Shown here one piece after another: positions 9,057 through 18,233 of a DNA stretch of 64,000 nucleotides. Each line of letters starts with the position of its first letter. The first letter of the stretch is position 1. This DNA is from Pedobacter sp. AJM (lineage in GTDB: Bacteria > Bacteroidota > Bacteroidia > Sphingobacteriales > Sphingobacteriaceae). The notes beneath the pieces are model-generated. The model did not search any database. It had not been told where the DNA came from and saw only the letters and a program-made list of their open reading frames with translations. The DNA lies in the NCBI RefSeq assembly GCF_002197755.1, contig NZ_NHOT01000001.1, positions 372,001 through 436,000 on the forward strand, written 5' to 3'. A program made the position numbers and the translations under genes.

Positions 9057-10037
9057 CTACAATCCTATCGTTTTAATTAGTATTAAAATAGGACATATTT
9101 CGAGGGCGCAAAAGTACAGAATTAAATGCATTTTTGAAAACTTATTATTAGAAAGTATGGTAATACCCGCCCTGAGCAATTGAAAGGCAAATATTACGCC
9201 TAAAAGTAAAAATGCCAGTGCAATATAAACCACTCCATATTTTAAAGGCGACAATGCAAAAGCAACCACCAAAGGGATAAATAGCAGCGAAGCGTTAAAA
9301 TAACTCAGATATAAAATAGAGATGTATTCTCCAACCGGCTTCTGAACATTAAAAAGGTATCCAATAAACCGCAAGATAATCAGTTTCAATGCATAAAACA
9401 CAATAATCGTGAGGGATATGGTGAAGAAAAACTTAAATCCATGCTTGGCCTGATACATATCGTAATACTGCGCCACCAGGAAAAAAAACATCCCTAAAAT
9501 AAACCCAAACTGAATAAACAAGAGTAAAAAAGGCCATGAACTGAACAGGTTATCTTCTTTATTAATGTTATTTAATATCCTATTGCTAAAAAACGACTGC
9601 ACAATGGCCGATAGCTGTTTTGAAAAGGCATTTTTTAATATCGCAAAGATAATCAGCATGGCGAAAATAAACCCCAGCAAACCTACATTTCCCTTCGGAA
9701 TCTGTTTACCAAGCTGATAGGGATTGGCCTTCTTTTTAAATTTTGCGTATTTATTTTGCCAGCCCTGAAAATCCAGCCTGGGAAATAAAAACTCTCGCTG
9801 AACACTATCCATCATCGCATTTTTGTTGATGATGCTATCTGGCAATACCCAGGTATGACGAAGGATAGAATCAGTAGCCTTCTTTTGTTTGGCCAGTGTT
9901 GCAGAGTCAAGGCGGTAACGCTTGTATTTATACTGAGTGACCGTTTTTACACTATCTATAGCAGCAGGAATTTCCTGTGCCGAAGCAAAGTTTGCCAGCC
10001 ATATGAGGATAAAAAAGGTAAGAATAAATTTCGGCAT
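9057..10037 (-). CDS. DUF4271 domain membrane protein
   Basis: Membrane protein of unknown function. The frame extends to a TTG at 10046, but the ATG at 10035-10037 gives a signal peptide (MPKFILTFFILIWLANFASAQ); I use it, giving 326 residues. A soluble segment of about 100 residues (roughly 22-125) is followed by several hydrophobic helices between about 125 and 326. The pattern and the location directly upstream of hemD match the DUF4271 family. No catalytic motif is visible. Confidence 0.75.
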   Translation of the reverse strand: MPKFILTFFILIWLANFASAQEIPAAIDSVKTVTQYKYKRYRLDSATLAKQKKATDSILRHTWVLPDSIINKNAMMDSVQREFLFPRLDFQGWQNKYAKFKKKANPYQLGKQIPKGNVGLLGFIFAMLIIFAILKNAFSKQLSAIVQSFFSNRILNNINKEDNLFSSWPFLLLFIQFGFILGMFFFLVAQYYDMYQAKHGFKFFFTISLTIIVFYALKLIILRFIGYLFNVQKPVGEYISILYLSYFNASLLFIPLVVAFALSPLKYGVVYIALAFLLLGVIFAFQLLRAGITILSNNKFSKMHLILYFCALEICPILILIKTIGL

Positions 10038-10118
10038 GCAGTACAAAGCTTATGGATGCAAAAGTAGCTGAATAATCATTGTTTACCTAAAGAAAATAAA
10101 TGGATTTAGAATATGCTG

Positions 10119-10126
10119 TATCTTTG
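10119..10126 (+). promoter_or_regulatory. Candidate -7 promoter box (TATCTTTG) for hemW
   Basis: Exact match to the Bacteroidota -7 consensus TAnnTTTG, ending four bases before the chosen hemW ATG. No TTTG-type -33 box is visible at the expected distance, so the promoter is uncertain. If used, transcription would begin at or next to the start codon. Confidence 0.4.
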
Positions 10127-10130
10127 CGGC

Positions 10131-11264
10131 ATGTCCGGTATTTACATCCATATCCCATTTTGCAAAAAGGCCTGTCACTATTGTGATTTCCATTTCAGTA
10201 CTTCATTGAAGTATCAGACTGAGATGGTAGATGCCATTTGCAGGGAGATTAAGATGAAACAGGATCGAATTTCGAGCCAGGTGGGGAGCATTTACTTCGG
10301 TGGAGGAACCCCCTCTATTTTATCAGAAAACGCTCTGCAGCAAATTTTTGATACCATCAATCATACCTTTTCAGTTGATGCTCATGCGGAAATCACCATC
10401 GAAGCTAATCCTGATGATCTGACTGCTGAAAAACTAAAAACCTTAAAGCAACTTCCCATTAATAGGTTTAGCGTAGGGATTCAATCTTTTTTTGATGAAG
10501 ATTTGGTTTGGATGAACCGTGCTCATCATGCAATGGAAGCTGAAGATTGTATTAAGAGAAGTCAGGATGCGGGTTTTGAAAACCTGAGTCTCGACCTGAT
10601 TTATGGCTATCCTCTGCTGAGCGATTCAAAATGGCTCGATAACATCCATAAAGCAATAGCACTTCAGGCACCGCATCTATCAGCATACGCCCTTACCGTG
10701 GAACCAAAAACGGCTTTGGCCCACGCAATAAAAAACAAGAAACAAACACCTGTAAGTGATCACCAAAGTGCAACACAATTTGTCATGTTGATGAATGAAT
10801 TGGTATCTGCGGGCTTTGAACATTATGAAATTTCTAATTTTGCTATGCCAGGTCACTATGCCGTACACAATACCAATTACTGGCGGGGCGTGGATTATAT
10901 AGGAATCGGACCCTCTGCACATGGTTTTGACGGACAAAACCGGTATATGAATCCTGCTAACAATGCACAATACATGGAGGTATTGGCGCAAAACAAACTC
11001 CCTGAAATAGTAGAAGAATTATCAATAAATGATAGGTTTAATGAATACATGATGACTTCTTTGAGGACCATGTGGGGCACAGACTTAAAGAAAATTAAAG
11101 CTGATTTTGGCTCTGCGTTTTTAGAAGAAACCAATTATAATCTGAAAGCTTTTGAAGACAAGAATTGGCTAATTATCCAGAATGATCAAATTAAACTCAG
11201 CGAAAGCGGTAAACTTTTTGCCGATCATATTGCTTCAGAATTGTTTATAATAGAAAATGATTAG
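10131..11264 (+). CDS. hemW: HemW-like radical SAM heme chaperone (coproporphyrinogen III oxidase family)
   Basis: Radical-SAM protein of the HemN/HemW family. The 4Fe-4S motif is CKKACHYCDF with Cys11, Cys15 and Cys18, preceded by YIHIPF as usual. GGGTPS and NRFSVGIQSF follow. The short 377-residue form and CxxxCxxC without the extra HemN cysteine suggest HemW, a heme-binding protein, rather than a true oxygen-independent coproporphyrinogen oxidase. An upstream in-frame ATG exists at 10113, but the one at 10131 fits the family N-terminus (MSGIYIHIPF). A TATCTTTG box just before it may make the transcript leaderless. Confidence 0.9.
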   Translation: MSGIYIHIPFCKKACHYCDFHFSTSLKYQTEMVDAICREIKMKQDRISSQVGSIYFGGGTPSILSENALQQIFDTINHTFSVDAHAEITIEANPDDLTAEKLKTLKQLPINRFSVGIQSFFDEDLVWMNRAHHAMEAEDCIKRSQDAGFENLSLDLIYGYPLLSDSKWLDNIHKAIALQAPHLSAYALTVEPKTALAHAIKNKKQTPVSDHQSATQFVMLMNELVSAGFEHYEISNFAMPGHYAVHNTNYWRGVDYIGIGPSAHGFDGQNRYMNPANNAQYMEVLAQNKLPEIVEELSINDRFNEYMMTSLRTMWGTDLKKIKADFGSAFLEETNYNLKAFEDKNWLIIQNDQIKLSESGKLFADHIASELFIIEND

Positions 11265-11346
11265 ATGAATGAATTAAGGAAGGACTGATTTAGGTTTAAA
11301 CAACATTCACTCATTCAAAACGCTATCATTCAAAAATTAATTAATA
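11264..11346. repeat. Word-repeat spacer (ATGAATGAA / CATTCAAA type)
   Basis: Intergenic segment with GATGAATGAATTAAGGA on the left and CACTCATTC, ATCATTCAAA on the right, forming a loose inverted repeat. It is a weak member of the word-repeat spacer set seen elsewhere in the window. Confidence 0.4.
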
Positions 11347-11350
11347 ATAT

Positions 11351-12133
11351 ATGTCTAAAATTGTGTGGGTTACGGGCGCATCATCAGGTATTGGTGAAGC
11401 CCTGGTTTACGAACATTTTAAAGCCGGAGACAAACTCATTATTTCGGGCCGGAACCGTGATGAGCTCTTCAGGGTGAAAGGCAATTGCCAAAATTCTTTT
11501 AATGTACATGTGCTAGCTTTCGATTTATGTGAAACGGAAACCCTGACAAAAAAGGCAGAAGATGCGATCAGGATTTTTGGCAGCATAGACTTACTAATCA
11601 ATGCAGGTGGAGTTAGTCAACGTGGATTAGCACTGTCAACAGATCTAAATACCGAACAGCAGATTATGAATACCAATTTCTGGGGAACCGTAATTTTAAG
11701 TAAGGCGGTTTTGCAGTTAATGATAAAAAATGGCAATGGTCAAATCGTCGTGATCAGCAGTCTGGTTGGAAAATTCGGCACAAAGTTCCGCTCAGCCTAT
11801 GCAGCATCCAAGCATGCTTTGCATGGGTATTTCGATTCTTTAAGATCAGAAATTGAGCATCCGGATATTCATATTACCTTGATCTGCCCGGGATTTATTA
11901 AAACTAACGTTTCTGTTAATGCTTTAACTGCAAATGGTAGTCGCCAGGGAAGTATGGACGATGCACAAGCAAACGGAATGAGCGCAACAGATTGTGCCAA
12001 ACAAATTATGGTTGCTGTTAAGGCCAAAAAAGAAGAAGTATATATCGGCGGAAAAGAAACCAAAGCCATTTTTCTGAAACGGTTTTTCCCGTCCTTTTTC
12101 TCCAAAAAGATTAAAAATGCAAAGGTAACCTGA
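11351..12133 (+). CDS. Short-chain dehydrogenase/reductase (SDR)
   Basis: NAD(P)-dependent oxidoreductase with a classical Rossmann fold. The nucleotide motif TGASSGIG is at 8-15, NAG at 84-86, and the catalytic set is Ser136/137, Tyr150 and Lys154 (YAASK). The arginine at 34 after the second strand (ISGRN) suggests NADP preference. The 260-residue length is normal. The substrate cannot be read from sequence. The gene stands alone between hemW and a fasciclin gene, after a repetitive spacer. Confidence 0.9.
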   Translation: MSKIVWVTGASSGIGEALVYEHFKAGDKLIISGRNRDELFRVKGNCQNSFNVHVLAFDLCETETLTKKAEDAIRIFGSIDLLINAGGVSQRGLALSTDLNTEQQIMNTNFWGTVILSKAVLQLMIKNGNGQIVVISSLVGKFGTKFRSAYAASKHALHGYFDSLRSEIEHPDIHITLICPGFIKTNVSVNALTANGSRQGSMDDAQANGMSATDCAKQIMVAVKAKKEEVYIGGKETKAIFLKRFFPSFFSKKIKNAKVT

Positions 12134-12323
12134 TCACTAAAACAATCCACTTACCCCATATAGTTGTAGATTCAATGTGAATTTATAAGCAAATATTTCA
12201 AAAAAAATAATTTTAAAAAACTATAAATCAATTATTTAACATTAATTTTCATGTTTTAAAAAACCAAGTATCTGTGATGTGTCGTAAATGAAGGCAAATA
12301 ACAAAAACTTAAAATTTAAAATA

Positions 12324-12875
12324 ATGAAAAAACTAATCTTATCGGCAATTGCAGTAGTTACTATGGCAGTTACCACTCAGGTTTATGCACAAAAAAATCC
12401 TATGGTTGGCGGTGCAGCCATGTATCCAACTAAGGACATTGTAGATAACGCTGTAAATTCTAAAGACCACACAACACTGGTTGCAGCAGTTAAAGCAGCA
12501 GGCTTGGTAGAAACCCTAAAAGGTGCTGGTCCGTTCACCGTTTTCGCACCTACAAATGAAGCGTTTGATAAACTTCCTGCAGGTACAGTAGCCAATTTAG
12601 TAAAACCAGAAAACAAAGCAACTTTAACTAAAATTTTAACTTACCATGTCGTAGCTGGTAAATTAGATAGCAAAGCAATTGCTGCAGCCATCAAAGCTGG
12701 TGGTGGTAAAGCTGAACTGACAACAGTTGAAGGTGGTAAACTTTGGGCCTGGATGGAAGGTAAAAAATTAGTATTAAAAGATGAAAAAGGTGGTATGAGT
12801 ACCGTAACAATTGCTAATGTATACCAAAAAAATGGTGTAATCCATGTAATTAATTCAGTTTTAATGCCTAAATAA
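12324..12875 (+). CDS. Secreted fasciclin (FAS1) domain protein
   Basis: Exported protein with one FAS1 domain, a fold linked to adhesion and surface interactions. The ATG at 12324 is preferred over 12288 because it gives a signal peptide (MKKLILSAIAVVTMAVTTQVYAQ); the product is 183 residues. FAS1 blocks are visible: TLVAAVKAAGLVETLKG, GPFTVFAPTNEAFDKLP, LTKILTYHVVAGKL and a final NGVIHVINSVLMP. A terminator follows. No neighbour suggests a specific partner. Confidence 0.92.
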   Translation: MKKLILSAIAVVTMAVTTQVYAQKNPMVGGAAMYPTKDIVDNAVNSKDHTTLVAAVKAAGLVETLKGAGPFTVFAPTNEAFDKLPAGTVANLVKPENKATLTKILTYHVVAGKLDSKAIAAAIKAGGGKAELTTVEGGKLWAWMEGKKLVLKDEKGGMSTVTIANVYQKNGVIHVINSVLMPK

Positions 12876-12898
12876 AACATCAGTTTAGTTTAAATATT

Positions 12899-12932
12899 AA
12901 AATGCTTTTGCCTCGGCAAAGGCATTTTTTTT
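12899..12932 (+). terminator. Rho-independent terminator after the fasciclin gene
   Basis: Stem AAATGCTTTTGCC with GGCAAAGGCATTT around a very short loop, followed by a run of eight T. Confidence 0.85.
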
Positions 12933-13151
12933 GTAAAGCATTTTTCCATTATTATTTTTTGCATTTGAGTTCTGACCTAATTTCAATAAGTCGTTTGTCA
13001 GCCGTTTTTCAGGTTTTTGATTTTTAGGAAGTTGTCGCGAATTACTGCTTAATTTTGGTGCATAAATTTACAAATGAAAACGGGACAAAAAAATAGTTTG
13101 GTAAATCATTGATTATGCTTACTCACCTGTTGATCATTCAAATACGAAAAC

Positions 13152-13937
13152 ATGCATCCTAATATTTTAAAAATCAAGGAAAACATTGAACCGCTTAGAC
13201 AGCAGATTATCAACCACAAGGTATATCATGCCATTAGTGAGATAGAAGATTTGCAAATTTTTATGGAGCATCACATCTACGCCGTTTGGGATTTTATGTC
13301 GCTGCTTAAATCTTTACAAATCAATTTAACCTGTACCACTTTACCCTGGTTTCCGGTGGGTGATGCAGTTACGCGTCAACTTATTAATGAAATTGTTGCT
13401 GGGGAGGAAAGTGATCTTGATGCCAGTGGCAATGTTAAAAGCCATTTCGAACTGTATTTAGATGCGATGGCGCAATGTGGTGCTAACATCAATCCCATAA
13501 ACAATTTCTTAACTTCATTAAAGAATGGAAGAGATTTTAACATGGCTTATGAATTAGCTAAAATTCCGCAGGCTGCCAGAGATTTTATGAATGCTACATT
13601 CGAAACCATTAATAGCGGCAAAACGCATTTGCAAGCGGCTAGTTTTACATTCGGCAGGGAAGATTTAATTCCAAACATGTTCTTTAGCATGGTTCATGAT
13701 TTAAACAGTACTCAACCCGAAAAGGTGTCCATTTTTAAATATTATCTGGAACGCCATATTGAAGTAGATGGCGACCATCACAGCCATCTGGCTTTGGCCA
13801 TGACAGAAAAGTTATGCGAAAAAGAACATCTGTTTTGGGCAGAGGCTGAAGAAACAACCAAAAAGGCTTTGCAAAACCGCATAAATTTATGGGATGCCGC
13901 TTATGCCGAAATTGTTAAAAGCAAAGTTCTGGCTTAA
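13152..13937 (+). CDS. DUF3050 family protein (heme-oxygenase-like fold)
   Basis: Cytoplasmic all-helical protein of 261 residues matching the DUF3050 family as I recall it: an N-terminal LKIKENIEPLRQQIINHKVY, then FMEHHIYAVWDFMSLLK and, near the end, HIEVDGDHHSHLALAM. The histidines and acidic residues on these helices resemble metal ligands of the heme-oxygenase-like superfamily, so an iron-dependent activity is possible but unproven. No signal peptide. It stands alone upstream of the cupin gene, separated by 127 bp. Confidence 0.8.
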   Translation: MHPNILKIKENIEPLRQQIINHKVYHAISEIEDLQIFMEHHIYAVWDFMSLLKSLQINLTCTTLPWFPVGDAVTRQLINEIVAGEESDLDASGNVKSHFELYLDAMAQCGANINPINNFLTSLKNGRDFNMAYELAKIPQAARDFMNATFETINSGKTHLQAASFTFGREDLIPNMFFSMVHDLNSTQPEKVSIFKYYLERHIEVDGDHHSHLALAMTEKLCEKEHLFWAEAEETTKKALQNRINLWDAAYAEIVKSKVLA

Positions 13938-14064
13938 ATGACCAAATTGTTATCTTCCTGTTAAGTTAAATACGTGATTTAAGTCACATTTAGTCCACAG
14001 TATACTTTTTGTAAAATAAAATTTACATTTTTGTTGTTCGGCACAAATAACCGATTTTAAACGC

Positions 14065-14943
14065 ATGAGTTTCATTCTAAAACCTGTTGATATCGTGGAG
14101 CACATTACTCCTGAAGATTTCAAAAAAAATTATTTGAAAACGAAGCGCCCGCTTGTCATTAAAGGCCTTACCAAAGACTGGCCGGCAAGAGAAAAGTGGA
14201 CGACAGAATACTTAAAAGAAATCGGCGGTGAACTGGAAGTTCCATTGTACGATAATTCAAAAGCTGATCCATCAAAACCGATTAATGCGGCAACAGCCCA
14301 CATGAAGTTTGGTGATTACCTTGATTTAATTAAACGTGAGCCTACAGAATTGAGAATCTTTTTCTTTAATTTATTTAAGAAAGTCCCCAGTTTAATTCAT
14401 GATGTAAAAATTCCAAAAGATTTAATGGGTGGTTTTATAGAAAGCATGCCTGCCATGTTTTTTGGTGGATCAAACTCCGTTACTTTTTTACATTACGACA
14501 TTGATTTACCACATATCTTCCACACGCATTTTGGTGGCAGAAAGCATATTATTCTTTTCGATAATAAATGGAAAGACAGATTGTATTGCTTGCCAAATGC
14601 CACCTATGCACTAGAAGATTACCAGGTAGACAATCCTGATTTTGAAAAATTCCCTGCGTTAAAAGGCGTTGAAGGTTATGAAGTTTTTCTAGAGCATGGC
14701 GACACCTTATTTATGCCAACAGGCATGTGGCACTGGATGAAATATCTTGATGGTTCATTCTCTTTAAGCTTACGTGCATGGGATCAATCTATTACCCGCA
14801 AAGTAGCCAGTGTTTGGAGTTTATTTACACATGGTGCCATTGATAGTTTAATCAAAATGACTTTCAAAGAAAAATATGCCAACTGGAGAGAGAAAAAAGC
14901 CGTGAAGATTGCTGAACGCGCTTTAGCCAAAGGCAGACCATAA
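14065..14943 (+). CDS. Cupin-like / JmjC-type 2-oxoglutarate oxygenase family protein
   Basis: Protein of the Cupin_8 family, which contains Fe(II)/2-oxoglutarate hydroxylases. The 292 residues start with the typical PLVIKGLTKDWPAREKW segment (about 29-45). The probable iron triad is His143 and Asp145 in FLHYDID plus His223 in GDTLFMPTGMWHWM. All three positions are kept, so it is likely an active oxygenase, but its substrate (protein or small molecule) cannot be read. It is followed by a terminator. Confidence 0.85.
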   Translation: MSFILKPVDIVEHITPEDFKKNYLKTKRPLVIKGLTKDWPAREKWTTEYLKEIGGELEVPLYDNSKADPSKPINAATAHMKFGDYLDLIKREPTELRIFFFNLFKKVPSLIHDVKIPKDLMGGFIESMPAMFFGGSNSVTFLHYDIDLPHIFHTHFGGRKHIILFDNKWKDRLYCLPNATYALEDYQVDNPDFEKFPALKGVEGYEVFLEHGDTLFMPTGMWHWMKYLDGSFSLSLRAWDQSITRKVASVWSLFTHGAIDSLIKMTFKEKYANWREKKAVKIAERALAKGRP

Positions 14944-14965
14944 CATATTGATAAATGCATTGCAG

Positions 14966-14999
14966 CGGGGCGTCGGTTACGATTAGCCCCGTATTTTTT
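14966..14999 (+). terminator. Terminator after the cupin gene
   Basis: Stem CGGGGC (14966-14971) with GCCCCG (14986-14991), followed by TA and a T-run. Confidence 0.7.
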
Positions 15000-15013
15000 T
15001 AAATTTAAAATTT

Positions 15014-15628
15014 ATGAACATCAACCTCCTTACCGAAAAACAAAAAATGCTGGCGGGTAAAGCTTACCAGGCCGGCGATGCAGTGCTATCGAAAGAAAGA
15101 CTAAAGGCCCGGGAAGTGGTATTTGAATTTAATCAACTTGCACCAAAATTCGTTAAACAGCGTAAAGAATTAATCAAAAGGCTCTTCGGCAAAACCGAAA
15201 AAATGTTTTATATCGAACCACCCTTTCGTTGTGATTATGGTTATAATATTGAAATCGGCGATCATTTTTATGCTAATTTTAATCTGGTTATTTTAGATTG
15301 CGCGAAGGTATCTATCGGGAACCATGTTTTTATTGCACCTAATGTAGCCATTTACACGGCGGGCCATCCTATTCACGCACACCTGCGTGATCAGGAATAT
15401 GAATGGGCACAGGAAGTTACGATTGGGAACAGTGTTTGGATTGGCGGCAATGTAGTGATTAATCCCGGCGTGAAAATTGGTTCAAATGTGGTTATTGGTT
15501 CTGGAAGTATTGTTACCCGCGATATTCCGGACAATGTATTCGCTGCCGGAAACCCTTGCAGGGTGATCCGCCAACTTACTGACGAGGATAAGGAATTTTA
15601 TTATAAAGATTTTAAACTTGGAGAATAA
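15014..15628 (+). CDS. maa: Maltose/galactoside O-acetyltransferase family (left-handed beta helix)
   Basis: Acetyl-CoA-dependent sugar O-acetyltransferase of the Maa/LacA/NodL group. The 204-residue length fits. The N-terminal helical cap (LLTEKQKMLAGKAYQAGD) is followed by FYIEPPFRCDYGYNIEIG and hexapeptide repeats. His118 in TAGHPIHA matches the catalytic histidine of the family. The C-terminal IVTRDIPDNVFAAGNPCRVIR is diagnostic. The acceptor sugar is not known; the gene symbol reflects the family name only. Confidence 0.9.
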   Translation: MNINLLTEKQKMLAGKAYQAGDAVLSKERLKAREVVFEFNQLAPKFVKQRKELIKRLFGKTEKMFYIEPPFRCDYGYNIEIGDHFYANFNLVILDCAKVSIGNHVFIAPNVAIYTAGHPIHAHLRDQEYEWAQEVTIGNSVWIGGNVVINPGVKIGSNVVIGSGSIVTRDIPDNVFAAGNPCRVIRQLTDEDKEFYYKDFKLGE

Positions 15629-15709
15629 TTTTTCCATACATTAAATCATCGTTTCTAACTAACAAACGATAAGAAATTAAGGCCATGAAGTTTAAAACTA
15701 CGTCAGTTT

Positions 15710-16135
15710 TTAGCTGGAATGGTCTACAAAGATCTTCCATTCCCCATTCAATCGCTTAAATAATAAGGTAAAATAACCCTGTGGCTCGTCTTTTTCACGC
15801 TTTAAATGCCAGCTTCCTAAAACAAAGGCTACGTCAGTATTTAGAAAATCCACTTTTTTAATTCCAAAAGTTAACACGCCCATTCCGGCTTTACCCGCAT
15901 AGGTTTTTTTATAATTATCAAGTGTTTTCTGCCAGCCGTAAGTGGGGCCGCTGCTGCCTACAAAAAGCAGGCTGTCGCTTTTAACATAACCTTGCATAAA
16001 AGTTTCTAAATTACCTTTATTCCATTCTGTTCTTTGCATTTCAAGTACATCCAGAATGGCCTGTTTATCTTTTGGCGACTGTGCAAATGCGCCCACTGAA
16101 CAAATTAGCAGTAGGGTTAATATTTTTATCTTCAT
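15710..16135 (-). CDS. Secreted SnoaL/NTF2-like (DUF4440) protein
   Basis: Exported protein of 141 residues with a signal peptide (MKIKILTLLLICSVGAFAQ) and a single NTF2-like cone fold. Visible blocks are ILDVLEMQRTEWNKGNLETF, DSLLFVGSSGP and the final YFTLLFKRLNGEWKIFVDHSS, which match DUF4440. Such domains are ligand-binding or enzymatic; nothing here shows which. The gene is divergent from the PfkB kinase gene. Confidence 0.8.
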   Translation of the reverse strand: MKIKILTLLLICSVGAFAQSPKDKQAILDVLEMQRTEWNKGNLETFMQGYVKSDSLLFVGSSGPTYGWQKTLDNYKKTYAGKAGMGVLTFGIKKVDFLNTDVAFVLGSWHLKREKDEPQGYFTLLFKRLNGEWKIFVDHSS

Positions 16136-16222
16136 TATTTTCTGGTCTTATGGTAAAGATATGAAACAAATTATTCCGATCCATGTATAAAAACTGTTTC
16201 TTTACGTCACAAATAATCAGGC

Positions 16223-17089
16223 ATGAAAAAAACAGTGATTTCAATAGGCGAAATTTTGTGGGATGTTTTCCCTGAGGGGAAAAAAGCAGGTGGGTCAAGC
16301 ATGAATGTAGCTCTAAATCTTCATAAACAAGGGATCAACAGTAAATTGATCAGCGCAGTCGGAGATGATGAATCAGGAAAAGAATTAATCCGGTTTTTAA
16401 ATGATCAGCATTTCGAGTCAGATTTAATTCAATTCAATAACTTGCCAACCAGTACTGTTGAGGTAAAATTAGATGCACAGCATCAGGCAACATATACCAT
16501 TGTAGAGCCGGTTGCCTGGGATGCAATTGAACTTTCGGAAGAAGCAGTTGCTGCTGTCAAAGATGCTGATGCCCTTGTTTATTGCAGCCTGACCTGCAGA
16601 AATGAAAAAAGCAGAAATACTATTTCATCATTATTGAAGCATGCTAAACTTAAAATATTTGATATTAATCTTCGTTCACCTTTTTTTACGATTGAAACGT
16701 TGAAAGTGCTGCTTGCTGAAGCTGATATTTTAAAAGTTAATGAGCACGAACTGGTTTATTTGAAACATGAACTGGCTTTAACAGGCAATACAGATGAACA
16801 GCTTTTGAAACAGCTAAGCCACACTTTTAACATCAACATCATTTGCTTAACTGTGGGCGACAAAGGCGCTTATGTACTGCAAGAGAACAGACTTTACCAC
16901 CATAAAGGTTATCAGGTTAAAGTTGAAGATACTGTTGGTGCAGGCGATGCTTTTCTGGGTACCTTTATTGCAAGCTACCTAAAGGGCTACCCAATAGATA
17001 CCACCTTAGACCGGGCCTGTAAGATTGGCGCATTCGTCGCCTCACAACCTGGCGCAAATCCTGATTATGGCGATGAGGTTTTCAGTTAA
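16223..17089 (+). CDS. PfkB-family sugar kinase (fructokinase-like)
   Basis: ATP-dependent ribokinase/fructokinase family enzyme of 288 residues. The N-terminal VISIGEILWDVFPEGKKAGGSSMNVA is typical of bacterial fructokinases. The signature DTVGAGDAF spans 236-244, with catalytic Asp242 and the anion hole GAG. Substrate is probably fructose or a related hexose, but specificity cannot be fixed from sequence. It is divergent from the SnoaL-like gene and has no transporter next to it. Confidence 0.85.
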   Translation: MKKTVISIGEILWDVFPEGKKAGGSSMNVALNLHKQGINSKLISAVGDDESGKELIRFLNDQHFESDLIQFNNLPTSTVEVKLDAQHQATYTIVEPVAWDAIELSEEAVAAVKDADALVYCSLTCRNEKSRNTISSLLKHAKLKIFDINLRSPFFTIETLKVLLAEADILKVNEHELVYLKHELALTGNTDEQLLKQLSHTFNINIICLTVGDKGAYVLQENRLYHHKGYQVKVEDTVGAGDAFLGTFIASYLKGYPIDTTLDRACKIGAFVASQPGANPDYGDEVFS

Positions 17090-17152
17090 CAGTTTGTAAT
17101 TTTCATTTTTAAGTTCACAGGTAGCAAACGAACCAATAACTAATTAACCAAT

Positions 17153-18106
17153 CTACTTAAAAACCACTTCCGTTGCGCCGTAACCGAATTTTTCTTTCCT
17201 GGCATCCATATAAGTTTTAATATGTGGATTTTTGCTGATCAGTTTGTGGATTTTATCTCTGAGTGTTCCATTACCCGAACCGTGGATAAAAATCATCCTA
17301 TCATAATGATGAACAACTGCTGCATCCAGCGCATTTTGGAAATAATTTAATTGGATTTGCAGGATTTCATCTGCCTCTAAAAAGTGATGATCATCTCTCA
17401 ATTTTTCTATATGCAGATCAATTTCCTTTGCCGGTGCTTCAATGGTTTTCTTTTCTGCCGGCGATTTAAAGAAACTCTCTTTTAACTTCTGTGCATCGAT
17501 GGTAACAGGTACCAGATCATCGAGGCGAATCAGCCAGCCCTCGTTTTTAGCTACTGGTAGTTCTTTCTGTTCAGAAGAGAAATCTTTTGCCCTGAACTTT
17601 TTGCGGATCACCAGCGGATCAACAGGCTTTACATCTGTTTTACCAGAAATTAAGATCTGAAAAGTAAACTCCGGCCAGAGATCCAGGTCTGCCAATGATG
17701 CCGAATAAACCAAGGTGGATTGATAAGCCTCAATAACACCATGAAAAGCACCTGCATATTTTTCTTTTCTTTCCGTAGTTAAACTCACCAGAAGCACATT
17801 TGGCGACTGATTTAATAAATGAAAGTGAACCACATTCCCGGCCTTATTATCAGTAGCTACGCCAACATAAATGCCATTTTCAATTTTATTTATAGACGGT
17901 ACATTTACCTGAACAGGCTTAGGTGCATCTTGTACCTCAGTAATAACGCCATGGCCATGAACTGAGGTTAAGTTACTAATGGCCACAGGAATTTCAAACC
18001 CATCTTCATCGGTAACGCCCAATGTTTGCGCATCGATAATTTTTGTCACATACCCTTCACGTTTTTCATCAACAAAACGAACAAAATCTCCCAGTTTGAA
18101 TTTCAT
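17153..18106 (-). CDS. DUF2027 and Smr domain protein (MutS2 C-terminal-like)
   Basis: 317-residue protein with an N-terminal DUF2027 region (MKFKLGDFVRFVDEKREGYVTKI, about 1-60, then a beta-rich part) and a C-terminal Smr domain (about 235-317). The Smr motif is seen as EIDLHIEKL then FIHGSGNGTLR, with DARKEKFGYGATEVVF at the end. Smr domains nick DNA or RNA in MutS2 and relatives, and lately link to ribosome rescue, so a nucleic-acid role is likely. rsgA lies upstream on the same strand but is separated by a REP-like element. Confidence 0.85.
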   Translation of the reverse strand: MKFKLGDFVRFVDEKREGYVTKIIDAQTLGVTDEDGFEIPVAISNLTSVHGHGVITEVQDAPKPVQVNVPSINKIENGIYVGVATDNKAGNVVHFHLLNQSPNVLLVSLTTERKEKYAGAFHGVIEAYQSTLVYSASLADLDLWPEFTFQILISGKTDVKPVDPLVIRKKFRAKDFSSEQKELPVAKNEGWLIRLDDLVPVTIDAQKLKESFFKSPAEKKTIEAPAKEIDLHIEKLRDDHHFLEADEILQIQLNYFQNALDAAVVHHYDRMIFIHGSGNGTLRDKIHKLISKNPHIKTYMDARKEKFGYGATEVVFK

Positions 18107-18107
18107 A

Positions 18108-18233
18108 TTTACCCCCCACCCCCCTGAGGGGGCTTTTGACTTTCTATAGTTTAAACAAAACGTTTATTTTTTCCCCTCTGTAGCCAGCTTTTCCACCTAG
18201 CCTTTCAACTCCCCTTCAGGGGCTGGGGGGCTA
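18108..18233. repeat. REP/MITE-like element with GC-rich inverted ends
   Basis: The 126-bp spacer begins with TACCCCCCACCCCCCTGAGG and ends with TTCAGGGGCTGGGGGGCTA. The two ends are near-perfect inverted copies of each other, and each also folds on itself (CCCCCTGAGGGGG). This GC-rich block stands out from its AT-rich surroundings and looks like a small non-autonomous repeat between two genes. Confidence 0.7.

Noticed and set aside
13152..13937. Linking the DUF3050 gene to the helical protein at 51538 as one system
   Set aside because: They are 38 kb apart with no shared neighbours; the similarity is at most one of fold.
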